Assembly (NCBI RefSeq): GCF_024758725.1
Contig: NZ_CP096972.1
Span: 1,966,001-2,030,000 of the forward strand
Direction: 5' to 3'
DNA: 64,000 nt
Source: Sphingomonas sp. SUN039
Lineage (GTDB): Bacteria; Pseudomonadota; Alphaproteobacteria; Sphingomonadales; Sphingomonadaceae
Both the position numbers and the translations under genes were made by a program. Numbering within the stretch: position 1 is the first letter of the stretch; each line of letters begins with the position of its first letter. Positions 1 to 9,196 of the stretch are shown piece by piece. The notes under the pieces were generated by a model. That model saw only the letters and a program-made list of their open reading frames with translations, was not told the DNA's origin and searched no databases.

Positions 1-246
1 ATGCCGCGCGATATTCTCGTGGAACGGTACCCCCGCGAGCTGGAACCCCGGCGCGAGCGCATTTGCCTCGACGGTCTTCACCCCGCCGCGCAGCCGCTCG
101 ATCTTGCCCTCGCCCGCCAGCCGTTCGAGGTCGCGCCGGATCGTCGCGGGCGAACCGTCGAGCTGGCGCTCAAGTTCGCGGAAGCTGACAAAGCCGCGCT
201 CGGCGACAAGGCTCAGGATGCGCGCCTCGCGTTCGCTGGCGTGCAT
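1..246 (-). CDS. DeoR-family transcriptional regulator (partial, N-terminal 82 codons)
   Basis: The minus-strand frame starts at the ATG ending at 246 and stays open to the window edge, so only the N-terminus is visible. It reads as a DeoR-type winged helix: MHASEREARILSLV, then an SFRELERQLDGSPATIRRDL recognition-helix segment and a LRGGVK stretch. It lies 14 bp after the rhamnose isomerase stop, so it is probably the last gene of that operon and its sugar-phosphate-responsive repressor. The effector domain lies outside the window. The call rests on the DNA-binding half and on context; the ligand is inferred. Confidence 0.85.
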   Translation of the reverse strand, partial: MHASEREARILSLVAERGFVSFRELERQLDGSPATIRRDLERLAGEGKIERLRGGVKTVEANALAPGFQLAGVPFHENIARH

Positions 247-260
247 GGCGACCGGCGCGT

Positions 261-1550
261 TCACACGATCCCCGCGCCAAGGCCGACGGGCTTGCGCTCC
301 TGCGCCTTGCGCGCGCGATAGCCGCTCGCACGATAAGCGGCGATCATGTCGACCGCCCCGCCCGCCTCGACGCGGACCCGCGCCAGGATCGGCGCGACGT
401 CGGTCTTGTAGGCGGCACGGAGCGTCTGGAAGGCGAGCATCGCGTCGTTCGCCTCCTGCGCCGCACGGAGCGCCGCGCGATCGACCAGGCAGGCCTTGGC
501 ATAGGCCGTCGCGATCGCATCGGCCGACGACATCATGCTTTCGATCGGGTCGGTCACATTGTGCGACTGGTCGATCATATATGCCGGATCGAAACCCTCG
601 CGCGGATTCGCTTCGGCCTCGAGCAGTTCGTTGAAGACGAGGAACAGCTGGTGCGGGTTGATGCTGCCGCTGTCGAGGTCGTCGTCGCCGTATTTGCTGT
701 CGTTGAAATGGAACCCGCCGAGCTTGCCGAACCTGTGCAGCCGCGCGACGATCTGTTCGATGTTCACGTTCGGCGCGTGGTGGCCGAGATCGACAAGGCA
801 TTTCGCCTTCGGTCCCAATGTCTGCGCGGCGAGGATCGAGCTGCCCCAGTCGCTGATCACCGAGGAATAGAAGGCGGGCTCATACATCTTGTGTTCGAGC
901 AGCATCCGCCAGCCGCCGGGCAGCGCCGCATAGACCTCCGCCGCGCTGTCGAGATAGCGGTCGAGGCTGCGTCCCAGATCCTGCTGGCCGGGGAAGTTGG
1001 TGCCGTCGCCGACCCAGACGGTCAGGTCGCGCGCGCCCAGTCGCTGCCCGATCTCGATGCATTCGATATTATGTTCGACCGCCTGCGCGCGCGTTGCGGC
1101 GTCGGTCGAAGCGAGCGACCCGGTCGCATAGCTGTGCGCCTGCCCCGGCTGGTCCTGGAAGGTGTTCGAATTGACCGCGTCGAAGCCGAGTCCGTAGTCG
1201 GCGGCTTCCTCACGCAGCGCTGCATAGTCGCTGACCTTGTCCCACGGAAAATGCGGCGACACGCGCGGTGTCGCCGTGCACAGCTGATGGACGACCGCGC
1301 AGTCCTCGAGCTTTTCGTGGATGTCGGTCGGCTCGCCTGCAATCGGGAATTTCGCAAAACGCGTGCCGCCGCGCCCCGCGCCCCAGCTCGGGACGGCGAC
1401 CGAAAAACCGGCGACGCGTGCCTTGACGGCATCAACATCGATCCCCCGCCGGTCGAGGCTGCGCCCGAGGCTGGCGTAATCGTCCTCCAGCCCCGCCAGC
1501 AGCGACGCGTTGCTCTCGGCGATCTGCGCGGCGGCGAGCGGCGCGCTCAT
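261..1550 (-). CDS. rhaI: L-rhamnose isomerase (RhaI type)
   Basis: This 429-residue TIM-barrel sugar isomerase is predicted to convert L-rhamnose to L-rhamnulose in the cytoplasm. Family metal-site segments are visible: LLEHKMYEPAFY (Glu ligand), VDLGHHAPN (Asp and His) and GGFHFNDSKYGDDDL near residue 280. Length and these motifs match the Pseudomonas/Rhizobium RhaI type rather than the E. coli RhaA type. The ATG overlaps the stop of the upstream aldolase-dehydrogenase gene by 4 bp, implying translational coupling. With the aldolase, kinase and lactate dehydrogenase next door, the assignment is strong. Confidence 0.93.
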   Translation of the reverse strand: MSAPLAAAQIAESNASLLAGLEDDYASLGRSLDRRGIDVDAVKARVAGFSVAVPSWGAGRGGTRFAKFPIAGEPTDIHEKLEDCAVVHQLCTATPRVSPHFPWDKVSDYAALREEAADYGLGFDAVNSNTFQDQPGQAHSYATGSLASTDAATRAQAVEHNIECIEIGQRLGARDLTVWVGDGTNFPGQQDLGRSLDRYLDSAAEVYAALPGGWRMLLEHKMYEPAFYSSVISDWGSSILAAQTLGPKAKCLVDLGHHAPNVNIEQIVARLHRFGKLGGFHFNDSKYGDDDLDSGSINPHQLFLVFNELLEAEANPREGFDPAYMIDQSHNVTDPIESMMSSADAIATAYAKACLVDRAALRAAQEANDAMLAFQTLRAAYKTDVAPILARVRVEAGGAVDMIAAYRASGYRARKAQERKPVGLGAGIV

Positions 1551-3673
1551 CGCACGAACGCCTGCGCGTTGCCCGCATCGACGTTGATCATGTTGCCGGT
1601 CGATTTCGCCGACATGTCGCTCGCGAGAAAATAGACGGCCTGCGCGATGTCTTCGGGAAGGACATCGCGTTTCAGCAGCGATCGCGCGCGGTAATGCGCC
1701 TCGAGCTCTTCGCCCGCGTCGATGCCGTGCGCGCCCGCGCGTTCCTTGCGCCAGTCGCCGTCCCAGATACGGCTCCCCCGGATGACCGCGTCGGGATTGA
1801 CCACGTTGACGCGGATGCCATGCGGCGCGCCTTCGAGCGCCAGACAGCGCGCGAGATGGTTCGCCGCCGCCTTGGCGCTTGCATAGGCGCTGGCCCCTAC
1901 TGCTGCGGCCAAGGCGTTCTTCGACCCGATAAAGACGATGCTTGCCCCGCCTTGGTCCGCCATACGCTTCATCGACGGGAAAGCGGCGCGCGCGGTCAGG
2001 AAATAACCCTGTGCGAGTACGTCATAGTTCTTTTGCCAGAGCGCGAGCGTCGTTTCCTCCAGCGGTGCCGAAGACGCGATCCCGGCATTCGCCACCAGGA
2101 TGTCGAGTCCGCCGAACGCCCGCGCGCATGCCTCGAACGCGCCCGCAACCTGTACCTCGTCGGTCACGTCGCACACGGCCGAACGCACGACGTCCTTGCC
2201 GAAGCGCTCGGCGAAGCCGTCGCGGACCGCGTCGAGCGCACCTTCGTCGCGGTCGAGCAGCATCACACAGGCACCGTCGGCCATCAGCCGCGCCGCCGTT
2301 GCCGCGCCGATGCCGCCCGCGCCACCGGTCACCAGCGCGATCCGCCCGACGAGCGGCTTGGGTGCAGGCATCCGCTGGAGCTTGGCTTCCTCGAGCAGCC
2401 AATATTCGATGTCGAACGCTTCCTGCTCGTCGAGGCCGATATAGCCGCCACCCAATGCCTTCAACGCCTCCGCGCCGCGCATCACATTGATGGCGTTGAG
2501 ATAGAATTCGCCGGCGAGCCGCGCGGTCGTCTTGTCGGCGGCGAACGTCATGCGCCCGACCCCCGGGACGAGGACGACGACGGGATTCGCGTCGCGGATC
2601 GCGGGACTGTCGGGCCGCTTGCAGCGCGCGTAATAGGCGGCATAGCCCGCGCGATAGGCATCGAGCTCGGCCGCCAGATAGGCTTCATCGCCGAGGCGCG
2701 CCGGGTCGAGCGTCAGCGGCGCGATCTTGGTACGAAGGAAATGGTCGGGGCAGCTCGTGCCCAGCGCCGCCAGCCGCGCGAAGTCATGCGAGCCCACGAA
2801 CTCCAGCGTCTCGGCATCGTCGGCGAAATGTCCGACCTTGCGCCGAGCGCCGCCCATCAGGCCGCGCAGTCGGGGCATCAGGTCCGCCGCGACGGCCGCC
2901 CGATCTTCCCGTGGCGCAACTGCCTCACCGCCGAATGCGGGGCCGTCGGCGAGCTTGCCGTTCAGATAGCGCGCCGCATCGGCGATCAAGCCGACGGTGT
3001 TGTCGTAACAGGCCTTCGCGCTGTCGCCCCAGCAAATGATCCCGTGCCCGGCGAGCATGACGCCGCGCAGGCCCGGGTTCGCCGCGACATGGTCGCGCAG
3101 CTGGACCGCGAGCGTGAAGCCCGGTCGCTTCCACGGCAACCAGCCGACCGCACCGCCCCAGATTTCGCGTGTCGCCGCCTCGCCTCCCGCCGACGCCGCC
3201 AGGGCGATGAGCGCATCGGGATGGACGTGATCGATATGGGCGAACGGCAGCAAACTGTGCAGCGGCGTATCGATGCTCGCCGCGCGGCTGTTCAGGTTGA
3301 ACGTGCAATGCGGCAGGAAGCCGACCATCTTGTCGTCGTCCTGCGGCCCCGCATAATGCGCTTCGAGCGCGCGCAGCTTGTCCTGATAGAGCGTCGCAAA
3401 CCCGTCGAGTGCCATCGAGCCGATGTCGCCGCCCGACCCTTTGACCCACAGCACGTCGACTGCTGCGCCGGTCAGCGGATCGATGCCCGCCAGCTTCGCC
3501 GACGTGTTCCCGCCCCCGAAATTGGTGACCGTCAGGTCGCCGCCGAGCAGATTCGAGCGGTAGAGCAGCAGCGCTTCGGGCGATTTCGATGCAGCGACCC
3601 CGTCGTCCCAGCGATTGGCGGGGACAGCGAAGGGGGTGGCAGTTCGGGTCGGGCGGGTTGTGACGGTAGCCAT
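1547..3673 (-). CDS. rhaD: Bifunctional rhamnulose-1-phosphate aldolase / L-lactaldehyde dehydrogenase
   Basis: A two-domain fusion of 708 residues, also called RhaEW in other bacteria. The N-terminal ~430 residues are a class II aldolase/adducin domain with the zinc-site region around FAHIDHVHPDA and the MLAGHGIICWG segment. The C-terminal ~260 residues are a short-chain dehydrogenase with VTGGAGGIGAATA (Rossmann loop), NAGIASS and the YASAK catalytic pair. It would cleave L-rhamnulose-1-phosphate to DHAP and L-lactaldehyde, then oxidise the aldehyde to L-lactate. I chose the ATG at 3673 (MATVTTRPT): the upstream in-frame start at 3712 falls inside the tandem repeat at 3711-3730, which is probably the operator. 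It is the first gene of the minus-strand operon. Confidence 0.93.
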   Translation of the reverse strand: MATVTTRPTRTATPFAVPANRWDDGVAASKSPEALLLYRSNLLGGDLTVTNFGGGNTSAKLAGIDPLTGAAVDVLWVKGSGGDIGSMALDGFATLYQDKLRALEAHYAGPQDDDKMVGFLPHCTFNLNSRAASIDTPLHSLLPFAHIDHVHPDALIALAASAGGEAATREIWGGAVGWLPWKRPGFTLAVQLRDHVAANPGLRGVMLAGHGIICWGDSAKACYDNTVGLIADAARYLNGKLADGPAFGGEAVAPREDRAAVAADLMPRLRGLMGGARRKVGHFADDAETLEFVGSHDFARLAALGTSCPDHFLRTKIAPLTLDPARLGDEAYLAAELDAYRAGYAAYYARCKRPDSPAIRDANPVVVLVPGVGRMTFAADKTTARLAGEFYLNAINVMRGAEALKALGGGYIGLDEQEAFDIEYWLLEEAKLQRMPAPKPLVGRIALVTGGAGGIGAATAARLMADGACVMLLDRDEGALDAVRDGFAERFGKDVVRSAVCDVTDEVQVAGAFEACARAFGGLDILVANAGIASSAPLEETTLALWQKNYDVLAQGYFLTARAAFPSMKRMADQGGASIVFIGSKNALAAAVGASAYASAKAAANHLARCLALEGAPHGIRVNVVNPDAVIRGSRIWDGDWRKERAGAHGIDAGEELEAHYRARSLLKRDVLPEDIAQAVYFLASDMSAKSTGNMINVDAGNAQAFVR

Positions 3674-3710
3674 GCCGCCGCCATAAACTTTGCACTGGCG
3701 CAATGCAATC

Positions 3711-3730
3711 ATATTCGCTAATATTCGCTC
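3711..3730. promoter_or_regulatory. Candidate operator: tandem 10-bp repeat between divergent rha units
   Basis: ATATTCGCTA at 3711-3720 is followed at once by ATATTCGCTC at 3721-3730, in the gap between the aldolase-dehydrogenase and the kinase. A 10-bp period puts both copies on the same face of the helix. DeoR-family repressors often bind short direct repeats, and a DeoR regulator is in the adjoining operon. Binding is inferred. Confidence 0.5.
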
Positions 3731-3753
3731 AAATCACTTCATGGAGCGGATGG

Positions 3754-5136
3754 TTGGGAGACGGGTGCGTCATCGTCGTCGACGTCGGCAAGACGCTCGC
3801 GAAAGCGAGCGTCTGGACGCGCGACGGCCGCTGCCTCGATCGTGTGACGCGCCCCAACGAACCGGTGGCGGGACCGGGATATGCCGCGCTCGATACGGCG
3901 GGGGTCGAACGCTGGCTCGAAGCTGCACTCGCTGGTTTCGCGGCGCACCCGGTGGAGGCGATCATCCCTGTCACCCACGGCGCGGCGTTCGCGGTGGTGA
4001 GCGATGACACGCTTGCGTTCCCGCCGCTCGACTATGAGCAGTCCCTGCCCGAAGCCGCCGCCTACGACTATGCGGGACAACGCGACGCCTTTGCCGACAC
4101 CGGCTCGCCCGCGCTGCCCGCCGGGCTCAACCTCGGCGCGCAACTCCACTGGCTCGAAGAACTGCACGGCGACGCGTTCGCGGGCGCGACGCTCATGCCC
4201 TATGCCCAATATTGGGCATGGTGGCTGTCGGGCGTGGCGGTCCGCGAGGTCACGACGCTCGGGTGCCACAGCGACCTCTGGCATCCGCAGGCGAACGACT
4301 GGTCGATGCTCGCGAAGCGGCGGGGCTGGGCAGCGCAGTTCGCGCCGGTCGCCAAAGCAGGAGATGCGATAGGCACAGTGCGACCCGACCTCGCCAGCCG
4401 CACCGGTCTGTCGTCGCAGGTCCGTGTCCATGCAGGTCTGCACGATTCAAACGCCGCACTGCTCGCGGCGCGCGGGTTTGCGGAAATTGCCGACCATGAG
4501 GCGACGGTGCTGTCGACCGGCACCTGGTTCGTCGCGATGCGCCTGACCGGCGATGCCACGGTGCTGCCCGAGGGGCGCGATTGCCTCGTCAACGTCGATC
4601 CTGACGCACGGCCGGTCCCCTCCGCGCGCTGGATGGGGGGACGCGAGATCGAGACGCTGATCGAACTCGACACGCGCCGTGTCGATATCGTGCCCGACCA
4701 GCCTGCGCTCATCGCTGCCGTGCCCGATGTGCTTGCTGCCGACGCGATGGTGCTGCCGACACTCGCGCCGGGATGCGGCCCGTTCCCGCAAACCGGGGGC
4801 GGCTGGCACAACCGCCCCGACGACTGGTTCGCGCGTCGCGCTGCGGCCTGCCTCTATGCTGCGCTCGTCACCGCGACGTCGCTCGACCTGATCGGCACAC
4901 GCGAACGGCTGCTCGTCGAGGGGCGGTTCGCCGATGCACAGGTATTCGTGCGTGCGCTTGCCAGCTTGCGCCCCGACCTCGTCGTGTACACCGCCAACGC
5001 GCACAACGACGTGTCGTTCGGCGCGCTGCGACTGATCGACCCGTCGTTGAAGCCGCAGGGCGCGCTTGCCCGGGTTGCGCCGCTCGACGTCGATCTGACC
5101 GCCTATTCGGCACGCTGGCGGGAGCGCGCTGCATGA
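3754..5136 (+). CDS. rhaK: Rhamnulokinase (FGGY carbohydrate kinase family)
   Basis: This FGGY kinase is predicted to phosphorylate L-rhamnulose to L-rhamnulose-1-phosphate. The ATPase-fold phosphate-1 segment [16 protein letters not shown] is at the N-terminus, [10 protein letters not shown] lies mid-protein, and the C-terminal FGGY-like segment is [15 protein letters not shown]. An ATG exists at 3703, but it gives 17 extra residues unlike the family and lies upstream of the tandem repeat. I prefer the TTG at 3754, preceded by GGAG at 7 nt; this is the uncertain point. The stop overlaps the next gene's ATG by 4 bp. Confidence 0.88.
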   Translation: MGDGCVIVVDVGKTLAKASVWTRDGRCLDRVTRPNEPVAGPGYAALDTAGVERWLEAALAGFAAHPVEAIIPVTHGAAFAVVSDDTLAFPPLDYEQSLPEAAAYDYAGQRDAFADTGSPALPAGLNLGAQLHWLEELHGDAFAGATLMPYAQYWAWWLSGVAVREVTTLGCHSDLWHPQANDWSMLAKRRGWAAQFAPVAKAGDAIGTVRPDLASRTGLSSQVRVHAGLHDSNAALLAARGFAEIADHEATVLSTGTWFVAMRLTGDATVLPEGRDCLVNVDPDARPVPSARWMGGREIETLIELDTRRVDIVPDQPALIAAVPDVLAADAMVLPTLAPGCGPFPQTGGGWHNRPDDWFARRAAACLYAALVTATSLDLIGTRERLLVEGRFADAQVFVRALASLRPDLVVYTANAHNDVSFGALRLIDPSLKPQGALARVAPLDVDLTAYSARWRERAA

Positions 5137-6284
5137 CCGCCGCTTCGATCGCCGATTACCGCGACCTCGCCCGCCAGCGCCTGCCGCGCTTCCTGTTCGA
5201 ATATGTCGACGGCGGCTCCTATGCCGAGACGACGCTGGCGCGGAACACCGCCGATCTGCGCGACATTGCGTTACGCCAGCGGGTGCTGCGCGACGTGTCT
5301 AGCATCGACCTGTCGACCGAGTTGTTCGGACAGGAGCTCGCGATGCCGGTCGCGCTCGCGCCGATCGGACTTGCGGGCCTGAACGCACGACGGGGCGAGT
5401 GTCAGGCGGTCCGCGCGGCGGAAGCGGCAGGCGTGCCGTTCACCCTGTCGACGGTTTCGGCCTGTTCGCTGGGGGAGGTCGCGAAGGCGGCCACGCAACC
5501 CTTCTGGTTCCAGCTTTACATGATCCGCGACCGCGGCTTCATGCGCGAGTTGCTCGCCCAAGCCAGCGAGGCGGGGTGTTCCGCCCTTGTGTTCACTGTG
5601 GACATGCCCGTGCCCGGCAGCCGCTATCGCGACTATCGCACCGGTCTTGCCGGAGCTCCCGGCTGGCGCGGTGCGGTGCGGCGGGCGTGGCAGGGGGCGA
5701 TGCGTCCGAGCTGGGCATGGGATGTCGGGCTGATGGGACGCCCGCATAGCCTCGGCAATGTCGCGCCGGTGCTGCAGGGGCGCACTGGTATTGAAGATTT
5801 CTTCGCGTGGATGCGCGGCAATTTCGACCCTGCGGTCAGCTGGACCGATCTCGATTTCATCCGCGCCGAATGGAACGGGCCGCTGATCCTGAAGGGCATT
5901 CTCGATGCCGACGACGCCCGCGAAGCGGCGCGCCTCGGCGCGGACGGCATTGTCGTGTCGAACCATGGTGGGCGGCAACTCGACGGCGTGCCCTCGACCG
6001 CGCGCGCCTTGCCGCCGATCGCCGATGCGGTCGGCGACCAGCTGACCATACTCGCCGACGGCGGGGTACGTTCGGGACTGGACGTCGTGCGGATGCTGGC
6101 GCTGGGCGCAAAGGGCGTGCTGCTCGGGCGCGCCTGGGCATGGGCGCTCGCGGCGAAGGGCGAAACCGGCGTCGCGCACATGCTCGGGCTGATCGAAGCG
6201 GAGATGCGCGTCGCCATGGCGCTGACCGGCGTCACGCGAATCGACCAGATCGACGAAAACATATTGGTGAGGGGGGACCTATGA
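5133..6284 (+). CDS. lldD: FMN-dependent L-lactate dehydrogenase
   Basis: A 383-residue alpha-hydroxyacid oxidase-family flavoprotein that would oxidise L-lactate to pyruvate and pass electrons to the respiratory chain. Visible family landmarks are the N-terminal [34 protein letters not shown], the FQLYMIRD strand, the active-site [13 protein letters not shown] (catalytic His, FMN-contacting Arg), and the phosphate-binding DGGVRSG and LLGRAWAW. It is coupled to the kinase by ATGA. In this operon it takes the lactate made by the aldolase/dehydrogenase fusion, completing rhamnose to DHAP plus pyruvate. Confidence 0.92.
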   Translation: MTAASIADYRDLARQRLPRFLFEYVDGGSYAETTLARNTADLRDIALRQRVLRDVSSIDLSTELFGQELAMPVALAPIGLAGLNARRGECQAVRAAEAAGVPFTLSTVSACSLGEVAKAATQPFWFQLYMIRDRGFMRELLAQASEAGCSALVFTVDMPVPGSRYRDYRTGLAGAPGWRGAVRRAWQGAMRPSWAWDVGLMGRPHSLGNVAPVLQGRTGIEDFFAWMRGNFDPAVSWTDLDFIRAEWNGPLILKGILDADDAREAARLGADGIVVSNHGGRQLDGVPSTARALPPIADAVGDQLTILADGGVRSGLDVVRMLALGAKGVLLGRAWAWALAAKGETGVAHMLGLIEAEMRVAMALTGVTRIDQIDENILVRGDL

Positions 6285-7516
6285 GCGGGCAACAGGGCAA
6301 CTGGCGCAATACGATCCTGGCGGGCCTCGCCAACTATATCGACGCAGGCAGCATCGTCGCGGGATCGGTGGCGCTCGCTTATTGGAAGGCGATCTACGGC
6401 CTGTCCGACAGCTTCATCGGCCTGATCGGCGCGTTCAGTGCGAATGCCATTTCTGCCGGGATCGGTGCGGTCATCGGCGGCTGGCTGTGCGACCGTTACG
6501 GGCGCAAGAAGATCTACCAGTACGATATGCTGTTCTACGCGTTCGGGATGCTGTTTCTGATCTTTGCGTCGGCACCGTGGATGCTGATCACCGGCTTCCT
6601 GCTCGTCGGCCTTGCGGTCGGGGCGGACATCCCCGCGAGCTGGTCGCTGATCGCTGAACAGGCCCCCGACACCCGGCGCGGCGCGCATTCGGGCGTCGCA
6701 CAGGTTCTGTGGTATCTGGGGCCAGTGGTGGTGCTGGTCGCGGCCTATTTCCTGAAACCCTATGGGATCGACGGTATCCGCTGGCTGTTCGTCCATCTCG
6801 CGGTTCTCGCGCTCGCGCTTACTTTCCTGCGCTCGCGGATGCAGGAGTCTCAGCGCTGGGAGGCATCGCGCGACGCGCGCGGTACGAAGGGGATCGCCTG
6901 GGGCGAGCTGTTCTCGGCGCGCTACATCCAGTCGATGTTCTACCTGATCGCGATGTACGGCCTGTGGAACCTGTGGGCGGGCTATAACGGCTTTTTCACG
7001 CCCTATCTCATCAAGCAGAACAACCTGCCGCAATGGGCAGAGACCGTGGTACCCGCCGGTTATTTCGGGATCGGTATCGTCTCGATCCTGCTGGTCTTCA
7101 TGACCCTGTCCGACCGGATGAACCAGCGCACCCTGTTCGGCATATCGGCGGCGATGCATGTCGCGGGGATGGCGTTGCTCGCGATATTCGGTTTCACGTT
7201 GCCGGTCGTGATCGTCCACATCGTCATCATGGGCGTTGCGGGCGGCTTTGGCGCGCAGAGCTTTTTCCAGCTATGGAGCGCCGAACTGTTCCCGACCGCA
7301 ATCCGCTCGACCGCACAGGGTCTGACCTTTGCCATCGTGCGGATCGGTCTGGGCATCTGGAGCCTCGCGGTCCCGGCGCTCGCGTCGAACAGCATGACGA
7401 CTTTGGCATGGATCCTGACGGGCTTTCTGGTCGCATCGGGCCTCATCGGCTATGTCTGGGCCCCGCGCAACGAGGGCAAGTCGCTCGAGGAAATCGCGCA
7501 CGCACAGGCGAGCTGA
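6281..7516 (+). CDS. MFS transporter, probable L-rhamnose importer
   Basis: A 411-residue membrane protein of the major facilitator superfamily with about twelve hydrophobic segments. The cytoplasmic loop 2-3 motif is visible as [15 protein letters not shown] near residue 65, and it has an internal [15 protein letters not shown] segment typical of sugar-porter-like MFS proteins. The ATG overlaps the lactate dehydrogenase stop (ATGA), so it closes the plus-strand rhamnose operon. Rhamnose as substrate is inferred from location only; it could also carry lactate. Confidence 0.8.
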   Translation: MSGQQGNWRNTILAGLANYIDAGSIVAGSVALAYWKAIYGLSDSFIGLIGAFSANAISAGIGAVIGGWLCDRYGRKKIYQYDMLFYAFGMLFLIFASAPWMLITGFLLVGLAVGADIPASWSLIAEQAPDTRRGAHSGVAQVLWYLGPVVVLVAAYFLKPYGIDGIRWLFVHLAVLALALTFLRSRMQESQRWEASRDARGTKGIAWGELFSARYIQSMFYLIAMYGLWNLWAGYNGFFTPYLIKQNNLPQWAETVVPAGYFGIGIVSILLVFMTLSDRMNQRTLFGISAAMHVAGMALLAIFGFTLPVVIVHIVIMGVAGGFGAQSFFQLWSAELFPTAIRSTAQGLTFAIVRIGLGIWSLAVPALASNSMTTLAWILTGFLVASGLIGYVWAPRNEGKSLEEIAHAQAS

Positions 7517-7614
7517 CCATCGCAGCGGTGGATAGACGGTCATCGAAACAATCGTTTTGGCGGATGGTCGTGCGCGCGCCTATGCCGACAGCCAAACGCA
7601 CAGGACCGTAATCG

Positions 7615-8772
7615 ATGGCATTGTTCGAACCCTTTCCCAACTACATCTGGAACCTGTCGGTCGCGATTGCGATGGAATCGGGGGCGCAGGTCGGCGAGAT
7701 CGTCGATATCATCGCCGCCGCCAAGGAAGCCGCGACCGAGAGCGCCGACGCCGGGACGCAGGGGTTCATGAAGGCGTGGATGGCCAAGGCCGACACATTG
7801 ATCGGACTGGCCGACGAGGACGAGGCAAAGGGACGAAACTTCTCTGCCGGGCAAAAGCTGGAGCGCGCCGCGCTCTACCTGCTCAACGGCGAACGGATGC
7901 AGGCGCACGGCACACCCGGCCGCCTCGAAACCTACCGGCGCGCACTCGACGCCTTTGAACGCGGCAGCAAGCTCGGCAAGCTCAACTGCGAACGCGTCGA
8001 AATCCCGCTCGAAACGGGAACGATGGCGGCACTGTGGACCCGCGCGCCCGGAGAGGGCCGCAAGCCCGCCGTCGTCTATTGCAACGGCCTCGATAGCAAC
8101 AAGGAACTGCTCTACTGGTCGTGGCTGCCGCACGCGCTCGCCCGGCGCGGCATCTCGACCTTGTGTGTAGACCAGCCGGGAACCGGCGAGGCGATCCGCC
8201 TCCAGAACCTGCCCGCGACGCCCTATAGCGAACAATGGGCGTCGAAGGCGGTCGACTGGCTCGAAACCCAGCCCGAGGTCGATGCCGAGCGTATCGGCAT
8301 GACGGGGATCAGCCTGGGCGGTCATTACGCGCCGCGTGCGGTCGCTTACGAACCGCGCTTTGCCAGCGGCGCCTGCTGGGGCGCGAACCACAACTGGGCC
8401 GAGGTGCAGCAAAAGCGCTTGCGCCGCGAGGGCGAAAACCCCGTGCCGCATTACTGGGCGCATGTGATGTGGGTATTCGGCGCGACCGACATGGACGATT
8501 TCCACGCGAAGACCGCCGACATGAACCTCAACGGCCATTTGGACCGGATCCACGTGCCCTTCCTCGTCACGCACGGCGCGAACGACCGCCAGATCGGCGT
8601 CGAATATGCCCATCAGGCTTATACCCAGCTGACCGGATCGCCGCGCGCCGAGCTCAAGATATTTACGCCCCGCGAAGGGGGCGTCGAGCATGTCGGTGCC
8701 GACAATATGGCGTTCGGCCGCGACTATATCGCCGATTGGTTCGCCGATACGCTGGGCGGCCACACCGGATGA
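7615..8772 (+). CDS. Alpha/beta hydrolase of the FrsA / 2,6-dihydropseudooxynicotine hydrolase type
   Basis: A 385-residue cytoplasmic protein without a signal peptide. Residues ~1-130 are helical and cap-like; the alpha/beta core follows, with KPAVVYCNGLDSNKE (oxyanion region), GTGEAIR, the nucleophile elbow GISLGGHY and a late GANDRQIG (Asp) and EHVG (His) pair. This architecture matches the DHPON-hydrolase/FrsA family, some of which cleave C-C bonds of diketone-like intermediates. A 98-bp gap separates it from the rhamnose MFS gene. The substrate cannot be told from sequence; the adjacent VOC protein may act with it. Confidence 0.75.
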   Translation: MALFEPFPNYIWNLSVAIAMESGAQVGEIVDIIAAAKEAATESADAGTQGFMKAWMAKADTLIGLADEDEAKGRNFSAGQKLERAALYLLNGERMQAHGTPGRLETYRRALDAFERGSKLGKLNCERVEIPLETGTMAALWTRAPGEGRKPAVVYCNGLDSNKELLYWSWLPHALARRGISTLCVDQPGTGEAIRLQNLPATPYSEQWASKAVDWLETQPEVDAERIGMTGISLGGHYAPRAVAYEPRFASGACWGANHNWAEVQQKRLRREGENPVPHYWAHVMWVFGATDMDDFHAKTADMNLNGHLDRIHVPFLVTHGANDRQIGVEYAHQAYTQLTGSPRAELKIFTPREGGVEHVGADNMAFGRDYIADWFADTLGGHTG

Positions 8773-9189
8773 TTGTCAGAACCGGTCGTGCCTGAGTTCG
8801 CCTTTCACCACGGCGGGGTCAGCGTGCCCGACCTCGATGCCGCGATTGCCTGGTATGGCGATGTGCTCGGCTTCGAGCTGGAACGCCGGTTCACCATTGA
8901 CGCCGCGAACGCAAACGCCGCGTTCGTCCGCAAAGGCGACTTGCGCTTCGAGCTGTTCGAAGTGCCGGGTGCGGCATCGCTCCCCGACGACCGCCGCTAT
9001 CCGCCCCGCGACCTGCAGACGCACGGGAACAAGCATGTTGCCTTCCGGATCGCCGACCTCGACGCGTTCCTGGCCGAGGTCGAAGCCAAGAGCGCCGACG
9101 TGGCGATGGTCGTGCGCGAAAAGTTCGGCGCGGGCTGCTTCCTGCGTGACTGCGCCGGGAATTTGATCGAGTTCGTCGTCGAAGACTGA
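8773..9189 (+). CDS. VOC-superfamily (glyoxalase/dioxygenase fold) protein
   Basis: A 138-residue single vicinal-oxygen-chelate domain with two beta-alpha-beta-beta-beta halves. Likely metal ligands are His in FHHGGVSV, Glu in RFELFEV, His in GNKHVAFRI and Glu in GNLIEFVVE. The reading frame begins with TTG directly after the preceding stop; the GTG at 8788 is an alternative start. It is co-directional with the hydrolase and probably co-transcribed. Possible roles are lyase, isomerase or extradiol-type chemistry on the hydrolase's substrate or product; there is no specific evidence. Confidence 0.75.
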   Translation: MSEPVVPEFAFHHGGVSVPDLDAAIAWYGDVLGFELERRFTIDAANANAAFVRKGDLRFELFEVPGAASLPDDRRYPPRDLQTHGNKHVAFRIADLDAFLAEVEAKSADVAMVVREKFGAGCFLRDCAGNLIEFVVED

Positions 9190-9196
9190 TCCAGGG

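Noticed and set aside
7546-7561. Imperfect palindrome (CGAAACAATCGTTTTG) before the hydrolase at 7615
   Set aside because: It resembles half of the GntR motif but the arms do not match the ATTGT-ACAAT pattern, and it is not next to a clear promoter. Too weak to call an operator.
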